A stretch of 64,000 nucleotides of DNA from Emmonsiellopsis sp. PD_33 (Eukaryota; Ascomycota; Eurotiomycetes; Onygenales; Ajellomycetaceae): the NCBI GenBank assembly GCA_032988165.1, contig JANTQF010000001.1, positions 333,456 through 397,455 on the forward strand, written 5' to 3'. Positions 23,453-36,342 of this stretch are shown here, in pieces (position 1 is the stretch's first letter; each line of letters begins with the position of its first letter). The position numbers and the translations under genes are program-made. Under the pieces are notes generated by a model. The model saw only the letters and a program-made list of their open reading frames with translations, was not told the origin of the DNA and searched no databases.

Positions 23453-25791
23453 CGTGAAGAGTGGTGTAGCAGATATAATGCGTAAAATGCAGAGTAGGCT
23501 GCTGCGTAAAGAGGGATCAATGAACTCTTAAGTAGAAATCTCTGGCTCACGGGAAAGGCTCTATAGTAGTGCCAGATAAAAACGGTGATCGAGCATGTCT
23601 AACCCGACCAAAACATCGAAATCCAGAGAGTTCTTATACTGCTCCGTTCCCGGAAAAACGGGAAAATGGAAAAGAGCCACTTCACCACTGCAGTGTTGGC
23701 TTCCCGTGAGGAGAACTTAGAATTAATTAAAATAATTAAAACAGTAATATATACTACCCGAGCATATAATGGATTGCATCAGAGTCGAATGCAAGGGGTC
23801 AAAGGTTGGTCATCTGAATATGGTCAGAAGGGGAAATGTTGGAGAAAATCGCTCGCTCCAATTCCATGACTTTGACGAACAATTTTCCAGGGTTTCTGAT
23901 ATTCCTCCGTAATCATGAGGAGTAGCTTCCTTGAAGTAGTGAATCCCTTCTACCCGAGATCCCGTCAGGTTTGCTCTATATCACCTACACTTTTTGTTTG
24001 ATATGTTATAAGCAGTTCAATGTGTAAAAGGTCTTTTATAGAACGAGTTACCGTTGTAAAGGTACCCAACACCCCAACTGGGTTCCGGCATCGCATGTCA
24101 TTAGGGTTTGTTTTGCTGCAGATATAGAGGGTTTCTCGCACCACGGGTAAAAGGGTGAACGATTGCCCCTCTCCTTTGCGTCTCTGCTCTTGGCCCTGGA
24201 TTTTTCAACAAGTGGCCCACAGCAATATGGCGGAAACATCAACCCATCCCCTCAGACATCACTACCCAGGATCGTTTCTTGACATGAACCTTGGGGCATA
24301 GGTCTCAGAGCGAAAGCCACAATCCTTGCGAAGGAGATCTACCTGCACACATGGGGGGTTAGGAATGAAGCCTCAATACCAATGCAGACCACACTCTATT
24401 TGCTTAATTATGTAATTTTCCTGGAGTTTCAGAAATACTCCGCCAATATCTCTGCCGCGAGGAACGCGAATATTTTACAACCCCCAGGCAAATATCCTCC
24501 CATGACGAAATGGACGTCTTCGGATGCGGAATGAGAAGCCATATTCCCCGTCTCAAGATGAGTCCTGCAGGCATGGTGCATTTCCTGCAAAATCAGGGCA
24601 GGAAGTGCTGGCCAGCGAGCCGCTTTATATCTGAGGCGGCATTTCGTCAGCAGCTGCAAGTAGGCCGAACCTTTCAGGCCCCAGAAGGATATTTGGTTTC
24701 CGGTGAGGTAAATGACCATTATAAAGCAAGCCATCCGGTAGGTGACTTTTTATACCAGGCGATGAGAGAGAGTCGTCCAGTTGTGAGCAAACCTGAGTGC
24801 ATTCAGGCGATGACTTGACACAGAAAGGGAGTGGGGAATCAATTGGAAATTAATGAATTCGCAGCCTAAAGAGAGATGATGGCATCATTTCATCAGCCGG
24901 GTTCGCGATAGTCATCTTACTGGCGCGAGAAGGGGCAGATTTGCTGCCCATATCCCCCTGCAAGGAAGGCCGGGGCGAAAGTGTATGGCTGCCATACAAA
25001 AGCAGTAATCTGGGATATCTGGGGGGGGAGGGTTCAGATTCTTCCGGCCCATAAGCCTGAGGGGAGCAATGGCATGGCAAAGACTGGGGGCATGCGTGGC
25101 GAGGATATAGAAACATCTTCACAGGCATCCAGGGTGGTTTACATGACACGCAGGAGGTCGATCATTGGGGGCATCAGCAATGGGAACGAGGGAGCGAAGG
25201 GGATGCGGGGAGGAAGAGGAGTAGATGAGAGGAGAGGGGTATGCTCGAGACAAACAATAGCTGGCGGTTCTCATTGTTGTTGCCAGCCAGTGGTGGAGGC
25301 GATTGATACTTTGATATTGACGATGGATGCATGTCGTTGCGATTAGGTCTGGTGGGGAGCGTGTTTCTTGGCGCCAAGTCCTCGGCTCCAAGGTTTCGCC
25401 GCCACCCGGAGCCCTAACCTCGGAATTATCACGTCCTTTACCCCTTTTTGTCCCCGCCTTCAGGACGACCAGTGCACCACTTGTTGACAGGATAATTGCA
25501 TCACAGCCTACGGGGTAGAATTCACATTACTATGCTGTCCCTGTCTATGTGATCCATTTGCTTTTTATGCCTCTCGAGATGTGATTGGCCCATCTCGTAT
25601 TCCCACTAGTAGTTAGTTACACCAGCTAACGAGTGAGCTGGCTTTGCGGCTGAGCCTCAACTTGAAGACCACCCATCATTTAACCAGTTAAGCATCGTCA
25701 TATTCTTTCTTCCTTTTTTTCGCATCATCGCAGAGGACACGGACCAGGAGAACTTGCATTGTCCCAATTCCCCCGCTTCATATCCGCTCCA
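23453..25791. other. Long intergenic stretch, no gene recognised
   Basis: About 2.3 kb with normal CpG. The glycine-rich gene promoter lies at the left and the 25,792 gene promoter at the right. Open frames at 24,429-24,818 and 24,981-25,346 occur on both strands, overlap each other, show no family motif and are judged chance. A non-coding RNA or an orphan gene cannot be excluded. Confidence 0.45.
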
Positions 25792-26994
25792 ATGGCGGTT
25801 ATTATCGACTTGACGGACCTTCGGATCTCCCCAAGAAGAATCGAATCCCCATTCTTGCGATTGCCCGCAGAAATCCGGAATCAAATCTATAGCTATCTTC
25901 TGGTTTCGCCTGATAAACTGTCCAGGCGTCACGGCGCCTTTTGCCAGTATGCCGGTCGTGATTCGTCTCCTGAGCCGCCTCCGTTCTCTTCCTCCTCCAG
26001 TTGTCCATGTAGTCGCCGCCAATGCTTCGGGCTCTTACTCGCCAATCGCCAAATTTACTCCGAGACTATCATCGTCTTCTTGAGCGACAACATGCATTAT
26101 TTTGATTCGGCTGCCACGTTCTCTGACGATATTGGTAATCGCATATCTGACCATTCCCGGCAGTATATACGTCATGTCGGTATCGTTAGTACAAGTGGTT
26201 CGCTCTATCCCAATCTTTCTTACGAGTTCACTCCGAAATATTATATGACCAGAACTATGTGGGATAGCATCCTACAGTGTCGACACTTGGAAACCCTCGA
26301 AATTGAAGCGGAGCACCTTGAACGATTTCACGCTCAATACTTTAACATCCCCATGACATTGCCTCGGCTCCGGTCTCTCATGCTTGTCCATCTCCAGCTG
26401 TACGGCCGTGTGGATTATGTCAATACTATATACGTCAAGATCGCTGAGAGAATTCCTCTTGGACTGGATAATTCTGACTTTAAATCTGCAATCGAAAGTT
26501 TCCGACGCTTGTGTGGTTCTGTGTACACCGTTGTCACCCGAGAATTTATTCAAGGTCCATCGAGAACCCTTCCTCCACATCTAAGGGACAACTCTTACAA
26601 GCACACTGTCACTTTACTGGATGGAAATCTCTCAACCATTATGTTCTACGGGGTCCCAAATAGCCAAGCCACCAGAGTCCGCCATGCTAAACAACGTCAA
26701 CTTGAGGATGCCCGTCGCAAAGCTTGTGGTTTGCGCAGCCTTCAAGAAGAAGAATTAAGCATACGGGTAAAGAAGGCAAAGGAAGCCAAAGAACAAGCTC
26801 TTGAGCATAGCCAGAAATTAAAAGAAAGCCAGCAAAGGCAAGAGGAGGAGAGCCAACGTGACAAAGCTATTCGCGAGCAAACTACGGCAGAGGCAAAACA
26901 AAAAGCAAACCGACGCGTCCACAGGCAGAGGAAGATTCGGAAAGCAGAAGAACTCAAGCAAGAGGAAAGAAAACGAGTACCGAAAAACACCTAA
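25792..26994 (+). CDS. F-box-like/DUF7730-type protein with C-terminal coiled coil
   Basis: Single exon of 400 codons from the ATG at 25,792 (MAVIIDLTDL). Residues about 22-37 read LRLPAEIRNQIYSYLL, the hallmark of the fungal LPxEIRxxIY family (DUF7730, 2EXR and F-box-like proteins). LLLANRQIYSET follows near residue 90, also typical. The middle (CRHLETLEIEAEHLE, LPRLRSLMLVHLQL) has leucine-rich spacing. From about residue 285 the chain is rich in K, E, Q and R without prolines, a long coiled coil ending KRVPKNT. Such proteins are common in Pezizomycotina and mostly uncharacterised. A substrate-adaptor role is inference. It is convergent with the FAD oxidase gene, with only 138 bp between stops. 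Confidence 0.8.
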   Translation: MAVIIDLTDLRISPRRIESPFLRLPAEIRNQIYSYLLVSPDKLSRRHGAFCQYAGRDSSPEPPPFSSSSSCPCSRRQCFGLLLANRQIYSETIIVFLSDNMHYFDSAATFSDDIGNRISDHSRQYIRHVGIVSTSGSLYPNLSYEFTPKYYMTRTMWDSILQCRHLETLEIEAEHLERFHAQYFNIPMTLPRLRSLMLVHLQLYGRVDYVNTIYVKIAERIPLGLDNSDFKSAIESFRRLCGSVYTVVTREFIQGPSRTLPPHLRDNSYKHTVTLLDGNLSTIMFYGVPNSQATRVRHAKQRQLEDARRKACGLRSLQEEELSIRVKKAKEAKEQALEHSQKLKESQQRQEEESQRDKAIREQTTAEAKQKANRRVHRQRKIRKAEELKQEERKRVPKNT

Positions 26995-27132
26995 GCCTTT
27001 CGTTCCGATTCTAGCAAAGATTGAATCCTATTGATATTCTCTTCCGATAAAGTTGGCCGAATGCAGATATGAATGAAGCGACTGTTCCTCTCCTTTCTCC
27101 TTGTTGAATCCGAAGTGTGCTCCTTCTAAGCC

Positions 27133-28692
27133 CTACCCAACAACACCAGCAACAGGTGTGATGGCGTTCATCTTGCTGAAGAGAGACTGGGGGTCATATT
27201 GTGCCTTGAGATTTTCGAGTTTTGCTTTATTTCCTCCGAATATTTCGGGAACGGCGGAATCTCCAGCTATGAATGATATCGTGTCAGATAAAGATATAAT
27301 ATTGACTCGGGGGGCAACTTACGCTCTGCGTAGTTCAGATATTGTGGCACAGTATCCGCCGCCAAATTCCCATCCTGCATCCTGGCTTCTAGCTCTTCCC
27401 TAAACATGTTTTGTAGTTGGCGCGAATATTCCCGATGCTGCGCATCCTTCGACGGATCCTCCCATCGGAAAAATAGCACACTGTTTAGAGTCTGGGTACT
27501 GCGATTCACCACGGCGGTGGACGAGATGGGCACCTCACAGACTTTTCGCATATCGAGAAACTCTAAAAGGATCATAGACGCTGCCAGATCCGGGTCGGTT
27601 TGTAGCTTCTTTTCGAAGTTCTCCACAACACTCCGTATAAACGCCGGCCGCAGTGGCTTAGCGAAAAAGATTCCCTTGAGTGTTTTCCGACCTCCATGGC
27701 CTGCCATGCCATTGATCACGCCATTCAACGCAGCATATGGGATCATCGTCGTCTGATCTACGGCGGGCCCAAGCGCGAAAAGAGGTGCAAACACCTTTTT
27801 GGCCTCCTCCTCTAGCCCATTGTAAAAAGGCATGACAGATACCATGACCCCCGGTGCCAAAGGAGGGATACCTATGCCGCAGACTGCTGCGGTATTGGCG
27901 TCGGGTTCTTCCATAAGTGAATTGAGAACTTCAATGACGGCCTCGAGCTTGTCGATGGTAAAGGAAACAACCCCAGCAAACACTTCATTGGGCTGCTCAT
28001 GGGCACGGTATTGGAATTCGACCACCACCCCGAAATTATGTCCAGCGCCACGGAGAGCCCAAAATAGGTCCGAATTTTCCGTCGAAGAGGCGGTTACAAT
28101 TTGACCATCCGCAAGCACAACAGTGGCTGACAGGAGATTATCCACCACCATTCCATGTCTTCCGCTTAACCAACCGTAGCCACCCCCAAGTGTGAGCCCC
28201 CCAATTCCTGTGTGGTTCACAGTTCCCCCCACGGTTGCAAGGCCATGTTCTGCGGCCGCGGTGTCAACGTCCGCCCACAAAGCGCCTCCTTGTGCAGTAA
28301 TAATCTTCTTGTCGATATCAACAGTCACCGCTCGCATACGACTCAGATCTATCACCACACCGCCATCGCTTGAGCTAGTTCCAGATACAGAGTGTCCGCC
28401 TCCTCGAACAGCAAGATCAATATGGTGTTCCTGGACGAACTTGACAGCAATAGAGATGTCTTCCGATGTCACGGGCAGCAGAACAACGCCCTATTTAGAA
28501 ACATGTATCAGGTTCCAGTATAACTATTCCAATAGTAAGGAACCATACCGCTTGTTTCACCGCCGCGTCTGACCAGCGAGCAATGGACTCCTCATATCCA
28601 GGGGATGATGGAGTCACCACTGTGGTATTGTGGAGGCTGGACGCTAACGTCGAAACCAGATCACTGGTTATCGGTAGCCTTGAAGAAGCCAT
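27133..28692 (-). CDS. FAD-linked oxidoreductase, BBE-like (PCMH plus BBE domains)
   Basis: Three exons: 28,692-28,549 (48 codons, MASSRLPITSDL), 28,490-27,323 and 27,266-27,133. Introns are 58 bp (GTATGG...ATAG) and 56 bp (GTAAGT...ATAG), both frame-keeping, giving 481 residues. The FAD-binding PCMH domain shows VRGGGHSVSG (His 81, the usual 8-alpha-histidyl FAD anchor), GGVVIDLSRM, TGIGGLTLGGGYGWLSGRHG and RGAGHNFGVV. The cysteine of bicovalent flavoproteins is not present, so FAD is probably held by one bond. The C-terminal BBE domain has YLNYAEPGD and GGNKAKLENLKAQYDPQSLF. No signal peptide is evident. Enzymes of this group oxidise alcohols, sugars or secondary-metabolite intermediates; the substrate cannot be told. 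No biosynthetic cluster partner is visible. Ignoring the last intron would cut off the BBE end. Confidence 0.93.
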
Positions 28693-28829
28693 TGGGCAAA
28701 GCAAGCAAAGAATACTGCAATAAATCTCCTGCGATGTTCAAGTACGGGGAGACGGTTTGTCTAGGGATGTAATGCGGAATCGGACAATTCTTAGCACACG
28801 AAAGTAAGAGTTGGAGGGATCGTGGCATG

Positions 28830-28837
28830 TTTATATA
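28830..28837 (-). promoter_or_regulatory. Candidate TATA box of the FAD oxidase gene
   Basis: TATATAAA read on the minus strand, about 140 bp before the ATG at 28,692. The distance is plausible for a gene with a longer leader. Confidence 0.4.
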
Positions 28838-29581
28838 CATCTGGTATTCATTACTTCCGACGCAAAAATTCCATCCTGGTCCTCCACAACCAGCGTAGGC
28901 AGGTCATGGACCACTATTACCCCCGTGGCTCTGGGTGGAGCGGGGCACCCGAAGGATCGAGACGGATTGGTGGGCTGACGGTGAGATTTCGGGGAGTTTA
29001 TTACGAGAAAGTTCCTCTCAGCTGCCTCAGCTTCGTCAGCCTGGTCTAGTTCTAACTGTATATTGTATTCATATGGGATTCTACCTATTCATGCAGTAGC
29101 CCTCAATATATATGGGGGGGTGGCGCGGACGTCTGGCCATTGTCCCATAGCGAAGAAGTCAAAAGTATATATATCAGATACCAATATGATTTGTTGTCAT
29201 CAGCCATCCATAATGCAGGGAGTAGTTGCCGAGGCGTCGAGCATCCATTGCACCGCCGTCGCCACCGGCTGAACTTTAGATATTGACAATAGACAATACA
29301 GGCGGAATCAAAATATTCTCGAAATAGAGGCGGGAAAACACCCCACTACATACATGTATCATAGTTGGAGGTTCCAACATTCTACATATTGTGGATGGGG
29401 TCATGTGACAGGGTTGGTTGTCAACCATTTGGTTCTACTGATCTCTGGGCACAGAAGATAAGTGAGGTTACTAACCTAGAGCCTACTTAAGAGTAGAAGA
29501 TTCTTTAACTTCTAGTATCATCATCATTAATTCTAGTTATTTTCTGAGATGATCATCTGAATGTGTTGTATTTCTTTAATA
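28838..29581. other. Upstream spacer and compartment boundary
   Basis: CpG is frequent up to about 29,330 and then vanishes. The open frames in this stretch (28,822-29,272 plus) have no family features. Confidence 0.55.
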
Positions 29582-29725
29582 ACTACTAAAGAGATCTACA
29601 GTGAGGAAGCCTTATTACAGAAGAACCAGAGGGTTTTTAGTGAGATTTCATTAGTAGTTGATGACCTAGCTGTTATTTGTGGCATCCCCAGAAAAGCCTG
29701 TGCTTTATTAGGAGTATATGAGTAG
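29582..29725 (+). pseudogene. Remnant resembling the Spo11/TopVI-A (TP6A_N) DNA-binding domain
   Basis: A 47-codon frame reads TTKEIYSEEALLQKNQRVFS, then LVVDDLAVICGIPRKACALL, then stops. The pattern TKRDIYY...Q..V...VDD.A...G..R..L is the signature of the Spo11/topoisomerase VI subunit A winged-helix region. Upstream codons fit less well and contain a stop. A GTAAG donor follows at about 29,746, after the stop. The catalytic Tyr position reads Ser here (EIYS). No CpG remains. The match rests on one short segment. Confidence 0.45.
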
Positions 29726-31399
29726 AGGAGAGAAAGATAAAGAAGGTAAGAAGTTACTAAGTAATAAATAATAAGAAGATAAATGAATAGTTTAGAAAGA
29801 GCCTCTCATTTCATAGCCTATTATAATACTTAAGGATTAGATTAGCTTAGTTAATTAGTATTACCTTGAGTTCTGAGAATTAAGAGTAAGAATAATGAGA
29901 AACTAACCCTAATAAACTCTAGTTTAATAAGTAAGTAAATACTTGCTACACATATAGTGTTACTTTCATAGCATGTAGTAGCTTAGTCAGCCCTGATGAC
30001 CTTAATGACATATAGACATTATAGAGCCTTCATACTCTAAAGATAATTAAGTCTTTTTCTATAAATCTTATTATACACTGTATTCTTATTATAATTAATA
30101 ATATATCTTAAGTTTTAATAGGTTATCTGAAGAAATAAATTCAATTCTTTATAGACTTCCTACTAAGAAACCTACATCTCATCTTTAATAATAGACTTTA
30201 CAGGATGTCTGTGAGTCTTTCAGTTAAAACCATCTGACTAGCTCATCACTTAACCTCATATGCAACTAATGACAGTCCTTATGTTTGCATAGTAAGTCAA
30301 GATGTTCTTCAAGTAGCTAAATACATAATCTCCACTGTGAAATACCTAGAGGCCCTATTAAAATCAAATGCTCTGCTTACAAGTTAAATCTGAACTTACA
30401 GTGCTAGTATAGAGATAGAGAGTTAAGATACAGTAAAACTTTTAGCATATTTAATAGATTAAATGATTGATAAGGCATCTTTTCAAAGCAACATCAAATA
30501 ATTCATATACAGTGTGAAATTACTACTAAAGGATTCTGACTATACAGCTTTCATATAGTTATATATACCTCTTATACTCTCATCTGAGTCCTCTGAATCA
30601 TCATAATAGCTCTTGATTTTATTCTTAACTAAATAAATAATAATAAACAAGCAAACAACAGCTTTAGAGATAGAAGACTCAATAGATAATCTAGAAGGAA
30701 CTATAATAAATGTAATGATAAATATCTTATATCTTTCTAGTACTTATCTTAAGACTATTTAAAAGTTAAATCTAGTTGCCTATTTAGGTAATCTATAACT
30801 TAGACTTCTGACATAGAATACTGAGATATTTATGACTACCTTAAAGTTAGCTTAAAATTCAAAATAAATAAACTCAGTTTCTTACTCTTTTTTTCTTCTC
30901 TCTTCTACATCTCTCTCATCTTTCTTTTCACCCTCATCTATAATATCAAATATGAGATTTACTATTCAAAATGCTAATGATGACACTCAACTGATAGAAG
31001 TTTCATGATGTTAGAGTTCACTTTTTATTATATTATTAGCAACTAATCAACTCTAAAATTGCCTATTTAGATAGAATAACTACTTGTCTCAGCAAAATAC
31101 TTATATTTACTAGGCTGATAATTCTAATCTAGTACATTCATTAAGAAAGCATCTAGTCAGATATATCAAGTTATTGAATAGGATGACTAATAATAATACT
31201 AATATACTTACTATTAATAATGCTGTCATCTTAGCTGTATTAATAAATAGTGATGATTTATCTATTAAATAGATATGCATCATTACTCAATTAGTCTGAG
31301 AGTAGCTTTATAAGACTCTTACTGAGTTAGAAGTTAGCATGCTATGTCAGTAAACCTCTAATGAGAGTAACTGCCAACCCCCTTCTGACTGAGATAATG
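29726..31399. other. Heavily decayed AT-rich DNA, probably the 5' part of Gypsy element A
   Basis: Very high TpA and no CpG. A stretch near 29,980-30,130 ('cagccctgatgacc' followed by 'ctataaatct') looks like a decayed LTR with TATA region, but no partner copy was found in the window, so the left end of element A is not fixed. Confidence 0.4.
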
Positions 31400-34300
31400 A
31401 AGATATAAAAGAACTGACCTGTAGATGTAGTATCAGCCTGGCACCCAGCCATCAGACTCAAAATGATTAAGAGAGCTAATACACTCTATATATATCTAAT
31501 GCCTCATAGAAGGTGATAGATATTAGAATCTTCTGGCTGAATGCTACTGGATTCAATGACATCTAGAATAAAGACTATAAAATATACTACTAAGATGTCT
31601 TCTTCTTTACTGCCTACATCAAAGTGGTAGCACAATCAAGGGATGCAATGATTATCAAATAGGACTTACTAATCTATTTTCATGATACAGCTAACATATG
31701 ATAGATTTTAGAGATATTAGATGTGATCAGATATAACCTTCTAAACCACCTAAATGAAGTAATGTAGATCTGCAAGGCACTGAAAACTTAATTTAGAATA
31801 GTATCTGATAAGTCTCTTAATAAGTTTGACAAAATGTATTATATAGTATAAGATGCCTGGAATGACTGTAGTGTTGCAGCATTTACTGCTGAATTGATCT
31901 ATATGGCTAAATATTATAACTACAGTGATAATGAGGATATATTAGTTCTATATCTATAAAAGTATCTTAATCTACCTCTATACCTTATAATAGATAAATC
32001 TAACTCTAGAACAACTATAGAGAAATTCATCACTCTTTTGGTTAAGAAATAATGTAACTAGGAAAATAAGTACTATTAAAACAACTATTATGAGTATAAC
32101 TAGCCCATTAAAGATGCCTATCAACTATGGAACTTCCAGAATGAAAGGAACAGCTATAGCTCATAGAAATAGCACACTTATAATGACTATCAGAATAATA
32201 GGCTCAATTAGAATAAGAAACCCCAGGATGATATTAGATCTAGTAACTAGAATTGCTGAAATGATAACCAGTATTTCTAGAATAATAGCTACTATAATCA
32301 GAATAATCAATGCTATTAGAGTTACTAGAATATTAATTATAATAATAATTACTAGTATTAGAATAACAATAACTTCTAATGACAGAACAACTATGAGAAT
32401 ACCAGCTATCAAAGGCATAATGTATGAGTAAACTGAGCTGATAGTTAATAGAAAGATAATTGACAGAAGGACTAAGATAATATGAATTAGCAGGATGATA
32501 ACTACCATGAAGAGGCTGATGACTACTTAGTCTTTAATAATGAGTATGATACTTTTAACTGTCTGAACTGCAATGCAATCTTTACATCTAATAACTAGTT
32601 ATATGATTATATTACTGAGCATCATGCAGATAAGGATGGACTAGCTGTCTAGCATATTAATGTATTACTACTAATAATTTCATTTAAAAGGCTGTAAGTA
32701 TACATAACAGATAGAATAACTTTCTAGTTTTAATATTATACTACAGTAAAGGTGTTTATTATGAAGTCTAATATGACTGATAATATATATTTAGACAGTG
32801 GATGCATTATAATGCTTATTGATTGTAACTAGCTCAAGTAATAGGATTTAGAGGTTAAGATAATTCAATTCAAGTCTATCATAATATGAGGTATTAGTAA
32901 AGAGTTAGTTTTATTAGAGATTATGATGATCTCACTCTATATGCTAGTAACACTATCATTTAGAAAGCTCATGATTGCCTGACTCTTCATTGAAGCTCAA
33001 ATTGTTGAAAATCTGTGAGTAAAGCTACTTATAGGGGTAGATAACCTTAGACTAGAGAGTTTGGTCCTGAATTTTTTAAGTTGAAAGATCTGACTGATAT
33101 AGTGTTATAATGTAGTCATTAATCTCACCTTAATTCTGAAGCTGAACTACTAGGTAAACTAGCCTCTATATGCTATTATTAGCATTATAGTGCTATCTGG
33201 GGCAGAAGTGAGGATCTCTATTCACATCCAAGAAAAGGTAAAACTTCTAGAGGATAGAGACTATCTATTTAAACTGTCTAACCTATAGCTTACATTTCAC
33301 ATGCATACTATGAATCACATATTACTATTTATCTAAGTAAGAAATGACAGTAAAAAGCCTATCCACATCTCATGCTATTTAAAGTTGGGAACCCTATAGG
33401 AGATAGAGTTCATAGATGAATTTCATGTGATAGATGAAGTGATAATACTAGTAATCATAGAAAACCTAGCTTATAATTATCAATAGATAAAAGTCATATA
33501 GAATAGCACCAATAAAACCATACTAAATAATGATGTGATTATATATTATGAGGATGATAAGATAAAGAAGATCTTTATAAACCTTATTAAGAAATATAAT
33601 AATATTTTCACTGATCATGAGGGATTCACAGACATTCTGCAGGAGAAGTGGATGAGAGTACTACTTAAATAAGAAGTTACTCTGTCTAAAATGATGAAGA
33701 TATATCTAGTAGATTTAGAGAACTATAAGTATATAGATGACACATTCAATAAACTATATGTACAAGGAAGGATGAGCTGGGTAAGAATATATACCTACTT
33801 AGCTTATCTAGTATTTGTGGTTTGGTGGACAATATATCATAAAGGAAAGTCTATGAGAAAAAGATGAGTTATAGTGAACCTTTAAACCCTCAATAAAGCT
33901 ACTGAGCCTGATGTATATCTAGCTCTACTACAAATAAATATTCTGTATGGACTGAAAGAAGTATGATATATTATAGTAGGAGATATAATAAGTTTTTTCT
34001 ATTACTAGTATTCTCATCTAGATGATAGGACCAAAATGGTAGTTATTACACATTATAGATAGAAGATCTTTAATGTTGTAATAATAGAATACATTAACTT
34101 AATATTGTACATTTAATGACAGATTAACAGGCACCTTATAGATCTTAAGAAATTCATGTGAGTTTATATTAATAACCTGGTGATGCATTTACAGACATAG
34201 AAATATCATGTTATCTACTTATGCAAGCTCTTTCAGCAACTATAAGATCTAGAGATAGTATTTAATCTAAAGAAGACCTACATTAAATTTCCCTTTATAT

Positions 34301-35271
34301 GCCTTTTGGGCTAACATGTATTAGGACTAGGCTTATCCATTAATGAAGAGAAACTTAAGGCACTCACTAAAATAAAGTTCCCTATAAAGCTAGTATACCT
34401 TGAGAAATATATAGGATTAATCAGCTGACTATACTAGTATGTCTTATGATATGCCTACATAGTAGACCCACTTCAGAAATAAAAGATGAAATTACTTAAA
34501 GTAGGATCAGTAATGAGTGTTAAGTACATAGCCTATACTGTAATAATGAAGATAGATGGAATAACCACAAAATATATAGTATTTAAAGTGATATAGGAGA
34601 TTTTCTGCACCTAACTCTTTCTGGTACACACTGACAGCTAGTGAGTATTATTCATTAATATAGATGTATCAATTGAATGAGAATTTAGTGTCATGATATT
34701 CTATATTAAAGATAGCTAGCTAGCATTGAAGATGGGAGACTATATGATATCTTTACTATAAAGACTAGTTAAATTAATTTTATTTCTCAGTAAGATTCTC
34801 ATTTCTGTGGAGAACCACTACTGGCCTACTAAGCTTGAGATTGCCTGCTTAATATGAGTAATCTATAAGATATAACACTTGATGGAAGCCTCAATGAAGC
34901 ATACTATTATCTACACTAACTATAAACTGATATCTAGAATACTTAAAGTTATGCACCTGAAAATGATAGCAACAGACTGTTAGAATCTATAGTTAATTTA
35001 GGTAGATATATATCTATAATAATTCTACATCAAGATGATATATAAATCTGAGTAATTATACTTTATGCTAGATGCACTGTCCTGTCTGCTCAGCAGAAGT
35101 AAGATAATAATGGATGTAAATAAACTGTTAGAAGAAATATAGAATATATATCTCACCCATGTGAGAGGAGATGATGATATCACCACTAATGATAACTATA
35201 TAGAGACTCTAATTAAAATGTCTAATGATTTCTAAAGATATCTTAAGAATGAATATTCTAGGGATATCAAG
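31400..35271 (+). mobile_element. Gypsy element A, left part (gag, protease, reverse transcriptase, RNase H), decayed
   Basis: The plus strand keeps a recognisable order through many stops. A gag-like region lies at about 31,430-32,450, ending N-rich, followed by a Cys/His pair (NCLNCNAIF). The protease has IYLDSGCIIMLID near 32,790. Reverse transcriptase is at about 33,700-34,480 (KIFNVVIIEY, FNLKKTYIKFPFI, LGLGLSINEEKLKAL, LEKYIGLIS). RNase H is at about 34,620-35,130 (FLVHTDS, HYWPTKLEIACL, MLDALSCLLSR). The part breaks at 35,276, where element B is inserted, and the integrase resumes at 48,268. TAA/TAG stops are very frequent, so decay went beyond CpG. No functional product is possible. 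Confidence 0.8.
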
Positions 35272-35276
35272 CTATC

Positions 35277-35530
35277 TATAATGGGCACACTTCAATAAGT
35301 AGATCATGTGAGCTATACACTAGAATCAAGATTGTAATCACTAGAAAAAGGAAGGAAAAAGGAAAAGAAATTACAAGATTATGTGATATAAACAGAAGGG
35401 AATTATATGAGGTTAGAGTGAATAAATGTTCATATAAAGACTCAGTTAGAGATATCTGATTGAGTAGTTAGAGATTGGGTGAAGTTCAGGCAAGCTACAG
35501 ATATAAAGTATAAGGGCATAGCCCTTCACA
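35277..35530 (-). repeat. LTR of element B, left (3' LTR)
   Basis: 254 bp. On the minus strand it begins tgtgaaggg; at its other end the terminal CA has become TA (the right copy keeps TG on plus). It pairs with 48,009-48,262. The target duplication ctatc lies just outside at 35,272-35,276. Confidence 0.93.
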
Positions 35531-36045
35531 TTATCTCCCTTTATTCAGTTTCAGAGGGTGGGTAGGAGGGTTTAGAGAATTGAGCATGGTGCAGTATAGG
35601 TAGAGTCTCATTGAGTAGATATAGTTCTTTATAATAGGCAAGTACAGCAGTGTCCTGCAGGGCAGAGGTCAGTTCCCATAAAGAGACCTCATATTCAAGC
35701 CACTTCACTAGGTACTAGAATCCTTATTTATAGTAGTAGTAGTTAAGGATGGCTTCAATCTCATATTCTACCTCATTATCTTTCCTGATGATGTCAGGCA
35801 GATGCCAGTCAGTAATCTCTTGCAAGAAGAATAGATTAATGGAGGCCTTGCAGAGTAGATTTATGTAAAATATATTATAAATTCTAGATGATATGTTAAG
35901 GTAGTAGTTATGACTTTTCAGGACTTTAATAATGATGTACTTAGCATATTAATAGTCAAGTGTGTGAGATGGGTGATTAATTATAATGTTTTAGAGATCT
36001 AGCTAAATCTTATTATCTACCTTATAGTATTCAGTAGGATTTCAG

Positions 36046-36342
36046 TGTGAGAGTGTAGGCTGAATAGACGATGTGAGGAGCTCAATAGGAGGAATAGATT
36101 GGATATAGATATAGCTAAGATTGAAGGTAGAGTACCTGAAGGAAAGTAGCTAATTACTGAGGTTTCTATATGTAGGAACCTCAGTAAAGGTATATATATA
36201 ATTATGTGATAACATAAGAAATGACTAAGTAAGGAGTGAGTATGAGGTATTGACATAAGAGATGGATACACTCTGGGTGCATAGTGTAGTTGATATGCAC
36301 TAGGTGTGATGATAATAAGGAGGCACATACTTGTGCATGATA
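36046..36342 (-). repeat. LTR of element D, left (3' LTR)
   Basis: 297 bp; TGTGAGAGTG at the left edge and a terminal CA changed to TA at the right. Same length as 43,161-43,457 and nearly identical. It contains a short inverted repeat around 'gaggtttctatatgtaggaa'. Confidence 0.93.

Noticed and set aside
24429..25391. Several overlapping frames of 90-121 codons in the island
   Set aside because: They overlap on both strands, lack motifs and have no convincing splice sites. Chance frames in GC-normal DNA.
18690..29330. Secondary-metabolite cluster around the BBE-type oxidase
   Set aside because: No synthase, transporter or regulator lies in the island; the amine oxidase and other genes do not make a pathway.
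32090..32508. Ile/Thr-rich open frames on both strands at 32.1-32.5 kb
   Set aside because: They are shadows of the N-rich end of gag in the decayed element A; the composition is just AAT/ATT repeats.
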